From the NCBI GenBank assembly GCA_016935875.1, contig JAFGQD010000003.1, forward strand, positions 1-5,238: DNA of 5,238 nt. Direction: 5' to 3'. This DNA is from Deltaproteobacteria bacterium. GTDB lineage: Bacteria > Desulfobacterota > Syntrophia > Syntrophales > UBA2210. Made by a program: the position numbers and the translations under genes. The notes under the pieces were generated by a model. It did not search any database, was not told the DNA's origin, and saw nothing but the letters and a program-made list of their open reading frames with translations. Positions 1 through 5,238 of this stretch are shown here, piece after piece (the first letter of the stretch is position 1; every line of letters begins with the position of its first letter).

Positions 1-751
1 CTCGGGACCGGCCGGTAATTTTTACTTCAATCCCCTCGTCCATGAAAAAACGATGGTCTGCATCGCCGGCGGCAGCGGCATCACCCCTTTCATGTCAATG
101 ATCCGGGAGATAGCCGAGAGCGGCCTCGACCGCACGGTGTACCTCTTCTACGGAAACAAGAATACCGGGGATATTATCTTCCACGACGAACTGACTGAGC
201 TTTCGAAACGCTTTCCCCGGATCATGTACACGCCGGTCATCGAGGAACCTGCGGACGACTTCGCGGGCGAGTGCGGGTTTATTTCCGGTAACATGGTCAG
301 TGCCATTGCGGGAGATTACAACAATAAAACCTACTTTTTGTGCGGGCCCCGGGGGCTCTATGACTTCTGCCTGCCTGAACTGGAAGGTCAGGGTATTCCT
401 GCACGGAGAATACGGCAGGAGATGTTCGGCCCGCCGACAAACATCGATGATTATCCCGGATGGCCCTCGGAGATTACGGGAAAAGATGTCTTCACGGTTG
501 CCGTGAAAGGGAAAAAATCGTTCCAGGCACAGGCGGGAGAATCACTGCTCACTTCACTGGAAAAGAATCAGATCGTCATACCGTCACTCTGCCGTTCGGG
601 TGAGTGCAGTATGTGCCGGGTGAAGGTTCTTTCCGGAACGGTATTTCAGCCCCCCGGCACCATGGTGCGAAAATCCGATCGAAAATGGGGATACGTGCAC
701 TCCTGTGTTTCCTATCCCATCGAGGACCTCGAGATACTGACGGTGACCTGA
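1..751 (+). CDS. Flavin/NAD(P)H oxidoreductase with C-terminal [2Fe-2S] ferredoxin domain (5' truncated)
   Basis: This is the 3' part of an electron-transfer flavoprotein of the ferredoxin-NADP reductase superfamily. The reading frame is open from base 2 to the TGA at 749-751, giving 249 visible residues. The ATG at base 53 is internal, because the codons before it encode SGPAGNFYFNPL, typical of the end of the FAD domain. The nucleotide-binding domain follows, with GGSGITPFMS and a later CGPRGLYDF motif. The last ~80 residues form a plant-type ferredoxin domain: LCRSGECSMC gives C-x4-C-x2-C, and the fourth cysteine comes 29 residues later in HSCVSYP. The order FAD-NAD-ferredoxin matches PaaE, Hcr and vanillate-demethylase reductases. 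The usual job of the family is to move electrons from NAD(P)H through flavin to the iron-sulfur centre and then to a partner. The FAD RxYS motif and true start are outside the window. The partner is unknown and no specific name is justified. It is cytoplasmic, with no membrane segment visible. Confidence 0.9.
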   Translation, partial: SGPAGNFYFNPLVHEKTMVCIAGGSGITPFMSMIREIAESGLDRTVYLFYGNKNTGDIIFHDELTELSKRFPRIMYTPVIEEPADDFAGECGFISGNMVSAIAGDYNNKTYFLCGPRGLYDFCLPELEGQGIPARRIRQEMFGPPTNIDDYPGWPSEITGKDVFTVAVKGKKSFQAQAGESLLTSLEKNQIVIPSLCRSGECSMCRVKVLSGTVFQPPGTMVRKSDRKWGYVHSCVSYPIEDLEILTVT

Positions 752-845
752 GAAGCCCAGGGGTGGAGAAAGAGCGGATTGTGTCGCCGTGTCTCAGACC
801 TCCTCCCTTGAAAACATAGCTATTGTGCGTTGTATGGTGCCGACA

Positions 846-879
846 ATAGAAAGAGCTGCCCGAGGGCAGCTCTTTCTAT
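846..879. terminator. Bidirectional intrinsic terminator between convergent genes
   Basis: A perfect 15-bp inverted repeat (846-860 with 865-879) encloses a CGAG tetraloop at 861-864. The stem core is AGAGCTGCC / GGCAGCTCT, and its outer part is A-rich on the left and T-rich on the right. It therefore reads as GC stem plus U-rich arm from either strand, although the run after the stem is only moderately T-rich. It lies 94 bases past the stop of the oxidoreductase and 23 bases past the stop of the convergent regulator gene, the expected place for a shared terminator. The structure is seen directly; termination activity is inferred. Confidence 0.85.
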
Positions 880-902
880 GCCTATCTATTGGCGATTCCC
901 TG

Positions 903-1607
903 TTACTTCTTTTCTTTAGATTTCTTTCCGTTGAGGCTTTTCTGGATAATTGTCTGAATGTTTCGCTGAAACAGTCTCCGCATGATATAGCTGTGCATGA
1001 TGTCGACCCGTTTCGCCACTTCCAGCGTAAAACCCATGTTCTCCTCCCGGGACTTCCCCTTCACCAGACGCTTCCGAAGCGCCGCCTCATGCTCCACAAT
1101 CTCCTTGCCCAACCGTACGTAAAACTCCAGCTCCTTAAACTCCAGACCAAGCTCTGAAATCTTCTTCAACAAATCACGGCCAAAACGAATATCCTCCTCA
1201 TTGAACAACACGCGCCCCTTTTCCTTCACATAGGGCATCAAAAGTCCCGTCTTCTCCGCCTCACGGAACTCAGCATCAGTAAGCCCCGTCCGCGTAAGAT
1301 ACTCTTTTTTGTCCACAAGATTGTTCTCCGTTCCGAACACCACATCCTCGATGGACTCGGCCTCCTCCAGACTCATCCCCTCCTCATCCATACGCCTGAT
1401 CACATTTTTGATGATCGAGAGAGGAAAATACCGTTTCTCCTGCAGATAGCGTATCGCCTGAATCTTCTCCACACAACTCTCATCATAGTAGGCCATACTC
1501 TTGTTTACCTTATTCGGTTCCGGAAGGAGCCCCTGACGGACATAATACCGTATCGTTGACGGCTGAACACCGCTTTGTTTTGCAATTTCTCCGATTTTCT
1601 TTTCCAT
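903..1607 (-). CDS. MerR-family transcriptional regulator with two MerR-like winged-helix domains
   Basis: The gene encodes a 234-residue DNA-binding regulator. Residues 4-72 are a typical MerR winged helix-turn-helix: IGEIAKQSGVQPSTIRYYVRQGLLP, then a wing with MAYYDE and the helical part up to about residue 72. Residues ~99-165 appear to repeat this plan: KKEYLTRTGLTDAEFREAEK, then GLLMP, a wing with GRVLFNEEDI, and a helix with ISELGLEFKELEFYV. The remaining ~70 residues are helical and end in a lysine-rich tail. The only cysteine is C45, so a metal- or thiol-sensing role like that of MerR, CueR or SoxR is unlikely. The ATG at 1605-1607 follows a GGAGAG ribosome site (1616-1621) by 8 bases. 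The gene is divergent from the acyl-CoA dehydrogenase, so it probably regulates that gene and itself; this is inference from position. LiuR is a known MerR-family regulator of acyl-CoA catabolism, but it is smaller. The ligand is unknown. Confidence 0.92.
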   Translation of the reverse strand: MEKKIGEIAKQSGVQPSTIRYYVRQGLLPEPNKVNKSMAYYDESCVEKIQAIRYLQEKRYFPLSIIKNVIRRMDEEGMSLEEAESIEDVVFGTENNLVDKKEYLTRTGLTDAEFREAEKTGLLMPYVKEKGRVLFNEEDIRFGRDLLKKISELGLEFKELEFYVRLGKEIVEHEAALRKRLVKGKSREENMGFTLEVAKRVDIMHSYIMRRLFQRNIQTIIQKSLNGKKSKEKK

Positions 1608-1635
1608 AAATCATACTCTCCATAGGTAAGCGTAA

Positions 1636-1669
1636 CTCTAAGCTTTTATATAGACCATTCTTGTCGCTG
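1636..1669 (+). repeat. Imperfect direct repeat, copy 1 (overlaps regulator promoter)
   Basis: This 34-base segment shares its two ends and core with a 23-base segment at 1833-1855. Both have CTNTAAGCTTT, then an ATAGA element, then ATTC or TTC, and end in CGCTG. Copy 1 has extra bases in two places: TAT in the core, and a stretch between ATAGA and CGCTG. It covers exactly the spacer and -10 box of the minus-strand regulator promoter, ending next to the -35 box. That is where an autoregulating protein could bind. The similarity is seen; the operator role is a guess, and the A/T-rich part could match by chance. Confidence 0.4.
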
Positions 1670-1675
1670 TGTCAA
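1647..1675 (-). promoter_or_regulatory. Sigma-70 promoter for the MerR-family gene
   Basis: Read on the minus strand, TTGACA (1670-1675) is followed by a 17-base spacer and TATATA (1647-1652). This is a perfect -35 box, ideal spacing and a good -10 box. Initiation would fall near 1640, giving a leader of about 33 bases that contains the ribosome site at 1616-1621. The 17-base spacing is normal, unlike the 19-20 base spacers of promoters that classic MerR activators distort. If the regulator acts here it may be as a repressor. The activity is inferred from the sequence. Confidence 0.75.
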
Positions 1676-1789
1676 AGAAGATATGTCGTCGGCTGGATAT
1701 TTTCCCTTTGAATTATTCCCTTTCATAGCTACACCTATCATCATATTCATACAATCATCACGAGTAGTTATGCGTTTATAAAATATCCC

Positions 1790-1816
1790 TTGACAGAATC
1801 AGGAAATGCATATAGT
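1790..1816 (+). promoter_or_regulatory. Candidate promoter for the acyl-CoA dehydrogenase operon
   Basis: TTGACA (1790-1795) is followed by TATAGT (1811-1816). The -35 box is perfect and the -10 box is good, but the spacer is only 15 bases, which should make the promoter weak or dependent on a regulator. The start of transcription would lie near 1823, leaving a leader of about 86 bases before the ATG at 1909. This is the best plus-strand match in the divergent region. A different -10 choice cannot be excluded. Confidence 0.5.
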
Positions 1817-1832
1817 GAACTGTGAAGTTGCG

Positions 1833-1855
1833 CTTTAAGCTTTATAGATTCGCTG
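1833..1855 (+). repeat. Imperfect direct repeat, copy 2 (in acyl-CoA dehydrogenase leader)
   Basis: This is the shorter copy of the element at 1636-1669, in the same orientation and about 197 bases away. It contains TTTAAGCTTTATAGATT and ends in CGCTG. It would lie about 10 to 33 bases downstream of the predicted start of the plus-strand transcript, a position suited to a repressor block. On the minus strand it also contains a TATAAA sequence, but no good -35 box precedes it. Confidence 0.4.
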
Positions 1856-1908
1856 CCATTTGAAGAAAAACCCATTCATGTTCTGATAATCAAAAGGAGG
1901 TTGAAGCT

Positions 1909-3054
1909 ATGTCGTTGCTGGAAAAAGTGTATACCGAGGAACACCGGATATTCAGAGATTCGTTGAAGAAGTACCTGGAAAAAAATGTCGTCCCCTATGT
2001 GGAAGAATGGGAAGAAGCGGGAATCGTGCCTCGGCAGGCATGGAAAGATTTCGGCGATCAGGGCTTTTTATGCACCTGGCTTCCTGAAGAGTACGGGGGG
2101 TCCGGTGTGGGTTTCGAATATTCCATCATCATCATAGAAGAGATGGAGCGGACAAATCAGATGGGCTTTGTTGCACCCCTGCACAGTGACGTTGTGGTGC
2201 CCTACATCTATTCCTTCGGAAATGAAGAGCAAAAGAGGCGGTGGCTGCCGGGATGCGCGAGCGGAAATATCATTACAGCCGTCGCCATGACGGAGCCGGA
2301 GGCGGGGTCCGATCTTGCATCCATCAGGACAACCGCCGTCAAAGACGGTGATGACTATATCATTAACGGCCAGAAGACCTTTATCTCCAACGGCATCCTC
2401 TGTGACATTGTGATCGTGGCGGCACTGACAAATCCGGATTCGCCCCATTCGGGTATGAGTCTCATCGTTGTCGAAGACGGTACGCCGGGGTTCGTAAAGG
2501 GAAGAAAACTGGATAAGATCGGCATGAAGAGCCAGGATACGTCGGAACTCTTTTTCGAAGACTGCAGGGTGCCCGCATCGAATCTGCTGGGAGAAGAGGG
2601 GGGTGGATTCAAACATCTCATGGAGAAACTCCAGCAGGAACGCCTCGTGTCTGCCTGGGGCTCTCAAATCATGGCGGAACTTGCCCTCGAATATACGATA
2701 GAATTCACAAAGTCGAGGGTTGCCTTTGGACGGCCGATTTCCCGTTTCCAGCACAATTCCTTTAAACTTGCCGAGATGGCAACAGAGGTTGAGCTCGGGA
2801 GGACCTTCATAGAGGCGTTGACACTGGACCATATGGAGGGCAAGGACATCGTCAAGAAGGTATCCATGGCGAAGTATTGGATCTCGGAGATGGCGAACAG
2901 AATCGCGCAGCAGGGTGTTCAGCTCCACGGGGGGTACGGATACATGGAGGAATACCCCATTGCCAGATTGTTTCGCGATGTCCGGATTCAGACCATCTTT
3001 GCGGGTACCTCGGAGATTATGAAGCTGATTATCTCGAGGATGATTAATCTATAA
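1909..3054 (+). CDS. Acyl-CoA dehydrogenase (isovaleryl/long-chain type active site)
   Basis: This 381-residue flavoenzyme has the normal family length. It oxidises an acyl-CoA to the trans-2-enoyl-CoA with FAD and normally passes electrons to electron-transfer flavoprotein. The N-terminal helical domain spans about 1-118. The middle beta domain carries the first family signature AMTEPEAGSDLAS (126-138) and GQKTFISNG (154-162). The C-terminal helical domain spans about 231-381 and carries the second signature around 338-357 (GGYGYMEEYP...RLFRD). In short- and medium-chain enzymes the catalytic base is the Glu of the YEGTSE motif; here that motif reads IFAGTSE, with Ala365. A Glu is present at 244 in QQERLV, the position used by isovaleryl-CoA and long-chain acyl-CoA dehydrogenases, so E244 is the likely base. 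The ATG is placed 8 bases after AAGGAGG (1894-1900). The gene is the first of a likely operon with the acyl-CoA ligase. The exact substrate cannot be read from the sequence; branched or long acyl chains are plausible. Confidence 0.95.
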   Translation: MSLLEKVYTEEHRIFRDSLKKYLEKNVVPYVEEWEEAGIVPRQAWKDFGDQGFLCTWLPEEYGGSGVGFEYSIIIIEEMERTNQMGFVAPLHSDVVVPYIYSFGNEEQKRRWLPGCASGNIITAVAMTEPEAGSDLASIRTTAVKDGDDYIINGQKTFISNGILCDIVIVAALTNPDSPHSGMSLIVVEDGTPGFVKGRKLDKIGMKSQDTSELFFEDCRVPASNLLGEEGGGFKHLMEKLQQERLVSAWGSQIMAELALEYTIEFTKSRVAFGRPISRFQHNSFKLAEMATEVELGRTFIEALTLDHMEGKDIVKKVSMAKYWISEMANRIAQQGVQLHGGYGYMEEYPIARLFRDVRIQTIFAGTSEIMKLIISRMINL

Positions 3055-3283
3055 CCGGTGTCCCAGCAACGGGTCATACTCGTGTGGCCGACCGTATTCT
3101 CATCGCTCCGGCCGATTGTCGGGGACCTCGTCCGACAGGATAGACGAGTCTTGCAGGTAAAGCGTATTACTGTTTTTTGAAATCAGGGTTCTTATACAAA
3201 CGGCGCGGATCTGGTGAAACGATGCCGGATCTCTCACATGTGAAAACCATGCGGTAATAGAGTATCCACATAAGGAGGGAACT
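3055..3283. other. Intergenic gap between acyl-CoA dehydrogenase and ligase genes (229 bp)
   Basis: This gap is long for two genes in one operon, but I see no convincing terminator. Only weak alternative stems are present, such as CTCGTC at 3127-3132 with GACGAG at 3143-3148, and no T-run follows them. There is no well-spaced -35/-10 pair. A perfect 10-base palindrome TCACATGTGA sits at 3234-3243, 40 bases before the ligase start. Co-transcription with read-through from the upstream gene is the simplest reading. A weak internal promoter cannot be excluded. Confidence 0.5.
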
Positions 3284-5014
3284 ATGCACAAGAACTTTTC
3301 ATACTGGCCGAAGGGGGTATCACGAACGCTCCGATATCCTGAAGTCCCGATTTTTCAGATTATACGTTCCTCCGCCCGGAAATGGCCCAACCGCAATGCC
3401 CTTATTTTTGCCGGGATGGAGATGACCTTCGCGGAACTGGATCAGCTCTCCGACCGGTTCGCCACCGCCCTGTGCGACCTGGGGGTTACAAAGGGAGATC
3501 GCATTGCCCTTCATCTGCCGAACAGTCCCCAGTTTGCCATCGCCTATTACGGACTTCTGAAGGCCGGAGCGGTATTTGTCCCGGTGAGTCTTCTCCTCGC
3601 TGAGCGGGAGATTACCTTTCAACTGAACGACTCGGGTGCGGAAACATTCATAGGCGTGGATCTCTTTTACCCTCTGGCGAAAGAGTCGTTTCCCAAGACG
3701 GGGGTTAAAAATGTAATCCTCACGAGCCTTGCAGATTGTTATCCCCCGGTGAACGCTCCGGTAAAGATGCTCTCCAAATCACCCTTTGAGGAAGGGGTGA
3801 TTGATTTCATCTCCCTTTTGAAAGAATATCCCGCGGAGCCGCCCGATCTATCATTCGATGTGAAAGAAGATCTTGCCCACATTTCCTACACGGGGGGAAC
3901 CACGGGAACGCCAAAGGGAGTCATGGTTACCCACTATAACGGAGTTGTCGCATCCTGCCAGCTGCAATACTGGTTCACCGGGGGCGATATCTCCTACCGG
4001 GATGGGGTCTTCGGAATCGAAAGGGAAGACGGAGACCGACCGGAGGATCATGTCGTCAGGCCCGGCATGGAAATGTCAATCGTGGTACCACCCTGGTTCC
4101 ATGCTATGGGAACCTTTGCCTTTTTGAATATGCAGCTCCTGGCGGGGGCTACCCTGATTGTTATACCCCGCTTCGATCCGAAGGACTTTCTCGAGGCAAT
4201 TCCAAAGTACCGTGTAACGATCTTCGGCGGTGCGCCGCAGCTCTTCGTTCCCATGGTAGAACATCCGCTCTACAGCGAAATAGATATGTCCGATATCAGA
4301 CTCGTTGCATCCGGAGCGGCTCCCATTTCGCCGGGCCTCCTGGAGGCGATGCAGACAAAGATACCCGGTGCCGTTACCGAGGCATACGGGCTCTCCGAGG
4401 CGACAGTAGCCGCTTCCTTCGGCATCGCCGAGAAAGATAAGCACCGCATGGGCTCGGTGGGGCTTCCGATCCAGGACACGGAAATAAAAATTGTGGATGT
4501 GGATGATTACACAAAGGAGATGCCCGTGGGTGAGACCGGTGAGGTGTGCGTGCGGGGCCCTCAGGTAATGATGGGATACTGGAAAAAGCCGGAGGAAACG
4601 GCGAATGTCATCAAGGAAGGAGGATGGCTCCTCACCGGCGACATGGGCAGGTTCGACGAAGATGGCTTTCTCTTTATCGTAGATCGCAAAAAGGATATGC
4701 TGATTTACAAGGGTTATAACGTGTATCCCAGAGACCTCGAGGAGGTCCTGAATGCGCATTCGAAGGTAGCCCAGTCCGCCGTGGTGGGAAAACATGACGA
4801 TCGATACGGGGATTTGCCCGTCGCCTTTGTTCAACTTGTCGGTGGGGAGGAAATCTCGGAAGAGGAACTGATGGAATATGCGAACGCGAAACTTGCAAAA
4901 TATAAAAAGCTTCGGGTGGTGAAAATTATTGATCAGATTCCCGTGAGCGGCGTCGGAAAGATCCTGAAGAGGGAACTGCGTCCGATTGTCGACGAACTTG
5001 AAATAGAGATGTAA
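3284..5014 (+). CDS. Long-chain-fatty-acid--CoA ligase-like AMP-forming acyl-CoA synthetase
   Basis: This 576-residue protein belongs to the ANL adenylate-forming superfamily, FadD-like branch. It would activate a carboxylic acid with ATP to an acyl-adenylate and then form the acyl-CoA. The motifs are in order: the P-loop YTGGTTGTPKG (202-212), the PPWFH acyl-pocket motif (269-273), SGAAP (343-347), YGLSEA (368-373), TGD with D453, the hinge region DRKKDM (467-472), GYNVYPRDLEE (477-487), and the C-terminal catalytic lysine K559 in SGVGK. All key residues are intact. A charged stretch at about 230-262 makes the P-loop to PPWFH interval about 20 residues longer than in E. coli FadD. The ATG follows AAGGAGGG (3272-3279) by 4 bases. 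It follows the acyl-CoA dehydrogenase, whose substrate it could supply. The acyl preference (long-chain, medium-chain or aromatic) is not determined by the sequence alone. There is no signal peptide or membrane segment. Confidence 0.94.
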   Translation: MHKNFSYWPKGVSRTLRYPEVPIFQIIRSSARKWPNRNALIFAGMEMTFAELDQLSDRFATALCDLGVTKGDRIALHLPNSPQFAIAYYGLLKAGAVFVPVSLLLAEREITFQLNDSGAETFIGVDLFYPLAKESFPKTGVKNVILTSLADCYPPVNAPVKMLSKSPFEEGVIDFISLLKEYPAEPPDLSFDVKEDLAHISYTGGTTGTPKGVMVTHYNGVVASCQLQYWFTGGDISYRDGVFGIEREDGDRPEDHVVRPGMEMSIVVPPWFHAMGTFAFLNMQLLAGATLIVIPRFDPKDFLEAIPKYRVTIFGGAPQLFVPMVEHPLYSEIDMSDIRLVASGAAPISPGLLEAMQTKIPGAVTEAYGLSEATVAASFGIAEKDKHRMGSVGLPIQDTEIKIVDVDDYTKEMPVGETGEVCVRGPQVMMGYWKKPEETANVIKEGGWLLTGDMGRFDEDGFLFIVDRKKDMLIYKGYNVYPRDLEEVLNAHSKVAQSAVVGKHDDRYGDLPVAFVQLVGGEEISEEELMEYANAKLAKYKKLRVVKIIDQIPVSGVGKILKRELRPIVDELEIEM

Positions 5015-5077
5015 CAGAGAACTGTCGGACTGAGCTCCGCCCGGCGATTGTCTCAGACCGGTGCAAAAATAGTCCCG

Positions 5078-5084
5078 AAGGAGG
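5078..5084 (+). promoter_or_regulatory. Ribosome binding site fixing a GTG start
   Basis: A full AAGGAGG sits 6 bases before the GTG at 5091. No ATG is available in that frame near the start, and the protein read from this GTG begins exactly at the first beta strand of its family (KTILAFNGSPR). The site therefore decides in favour of the non-ATG start. Confidence 0.85.
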
Positions 5085-5090
5085 AACACA

Positions 5091-5238
5091 GTGAAAACAA
5101 TACTGGCATTCAACGGAAGCCCGCGAGGAGCGCGAGGAAATACGGAAAAAATTCTTCAACCCTTTCTGGAAGGTGTCCGCGAAGGGGGGGCAGCGGCGGA
5201 GACACTGTACCTGAAAGACCTCGACATCAACGAGTGCA
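5091..5238 (+). CDS. NADPH-dependent FMN reductase / iron-sulfur flavoprotein-like protein (3' truncated)
   Basis: Only the first 49 codons are in the window. They encode a flavodoxin-like N-terminus: the strand KTILAFNG, the phosphate-binding loop GSPRGARGNTEKIL that holds FMN, the helix up to FLEGVREGG, and the strand AETLYLKDLDINEC. In this family the C of the last motif often begins a CxxC-type segment that holds a [4Fe-4S] cluster in the iron-sulfur flavoproteins, but the window ends at that point. The known role of the family is FMN-dependent electron transfer or NAD(P)H:flavin/quinone reduction in anaerobes. The gene starts 76 bases after the ligase stop with no clear terminator between them, so it may belong to the same operon. 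The start codon is GTG. Confidence 0.85.
   Translation, partial: MKTILAFNGSPRGARGNTEKILQPFLEGVREGGAAAETLYLKDLDINEC

Larger units (their letters stand above)
1608..1908. other. Divergent intergenic control region (301 bp)
   Basis: This gap separates the start codons of the regulator (minus strand) and the acyl-CoA dehydrogenase (plus strand). It is more A/T-rich than the flanking genes. Besides the two promoters and the repeat pair listed separately, it holds a short direct repeat TTCCCTTT at 1702-1709 and 1716-1723, 14 bases apart and midway between the promoters. I see no small gene with a ribosome site, no RNA gene and no riboswitch-like fold. I also found no clear MerR-type dyad between either -35 and -10 pair. 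Confidence 0.7.

Noticed and set aside
53..751. Start of the first gene at the ATG at base 53
   Set aside because: The frame is open to the window edge and the residues before this ATG fit the FAD domain of the same family, so it is an internal methionine of a truncated gene.
1833..1855. Minus-strand TATAAA in repeat copy 2 as a second regulator promoter
   Set aside because: No acceptable -35 sequence lies 15-19 bases upstream on that strand, and a much better promoter exists at 1647-1675.
2068..2928. Long open frame of 286 codons on the minus strand
   Set aside because: It lies entirely antisense to the well-supported acyl-CoA dehydrogenase, shows no recognisable domain, and is a by-product of that gene's codon use.
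3234..3243. Perfect palindrome TCACATGTGA upstream of the ligase gene, as an operator
   Set aside because: A 10-base palindrome is expected several times by chance in a window of this size, and no second copy or nearby promoter supports it.
3100..3291. Possible small minus-strand gene of 63 codons in the dehydrogenase-ligase gap
   Set aside because: It overlaps the ribosome site and start of the ligase, has no good ribosome site of its own and no recognisable protein features.
5026..5056. Stem CGGACTGAG / CTCAGACCG after the ligase stop, as a terminator
   Set aside because: It has an A-A mismatch, a 17-base loop and no T-run after it, so it is too weak to call.
4076..5113. Long open frame of 345 codons on the minus strand
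   Set aside because: It is antisense to the acyl-CoA ligase and extends over the start of the next gene. Its translation has no recognisable motif and is rich in His/Arg/Cys as expected for a shadow frame.

Overview
The window looks like a chromosomal segment from an anaerobic, fatty-acid-oxidising bacterium, most plausibly a Deltaproteobacterium/Desulfobacterota (sulfate reducer or syntroph). That placement is inferred from gene content (iron-sulfur flavin reductase, acyl-CoA dehydrogenase, acyl-CoA ligase, NADPH-dependent FMN reductase-type protein) and from protein style. No rRNA or other taxonomic marker is present. Base composition is close to balanced, with no abrupt shift that would mark a mobile element.

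Layout: (1) Bases 1-751, plus strand: the 3' part of a flavin/NAD(P)H oxidoreductase with a C-terminal plant-type [2Fe-2S] ferredoxin domain; its N-terminus lies outside the window. (2) Bases 752-902: a convergent gap with a near-perfect 15-bp terminator hairpin that can serve both flanking genes. (3) Bases 903-1607, minus strand: a MerR-family regulator that appears to carry two successive MerR-type winged-helix domains. (4) Bases 1608-1908: a 301-bp divergent control region with a near-consensus sigma-70 promoter for the regulator, a weaker promoter for the plus-strand genes, and an imperfect repeat present at both sides. (5) Bases 1909-3054: an acyl-CoA dehydrogenase whose catalytic glutamate seems to sit at the isovaleryl-CoA/long-chain position. 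(6) Bases 3284-5014: a complete FadD-like acyl-CoA ligase with a charged insertion. (7) Bases 5091 to the end: the first 49 codons of a flavodoxin-fold, NADPH-dependent FMN reductase/iron-sulfur flavoprotein-like gene, starting at GTG.

How they fit together: the ligase would activate a carboxylic acid to its acyl-CoA, and the dehydrogenase would insert the alpha-beta double bond and pass electrons to a flavoprotein carrier. The flanking flavin/iron-sulfur proteins could handle redox traffic, but only by proximity. The divergent MerR regulator is the obvious candidate to control the dehydrogenase-ligase unit. This resembles the known LiuR (MerR family) control of branched-chain acyl-CoA catabolism in other proteobacteria, although the regulator here has a different, two-domain architecture. 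I see no CRISPR array, transposon, prophage, toxin-antitoxin, RNA gene or clearly new system. The points of most interest are the regulator's architecture, its control region and the placement of the dehydrogenase active site.
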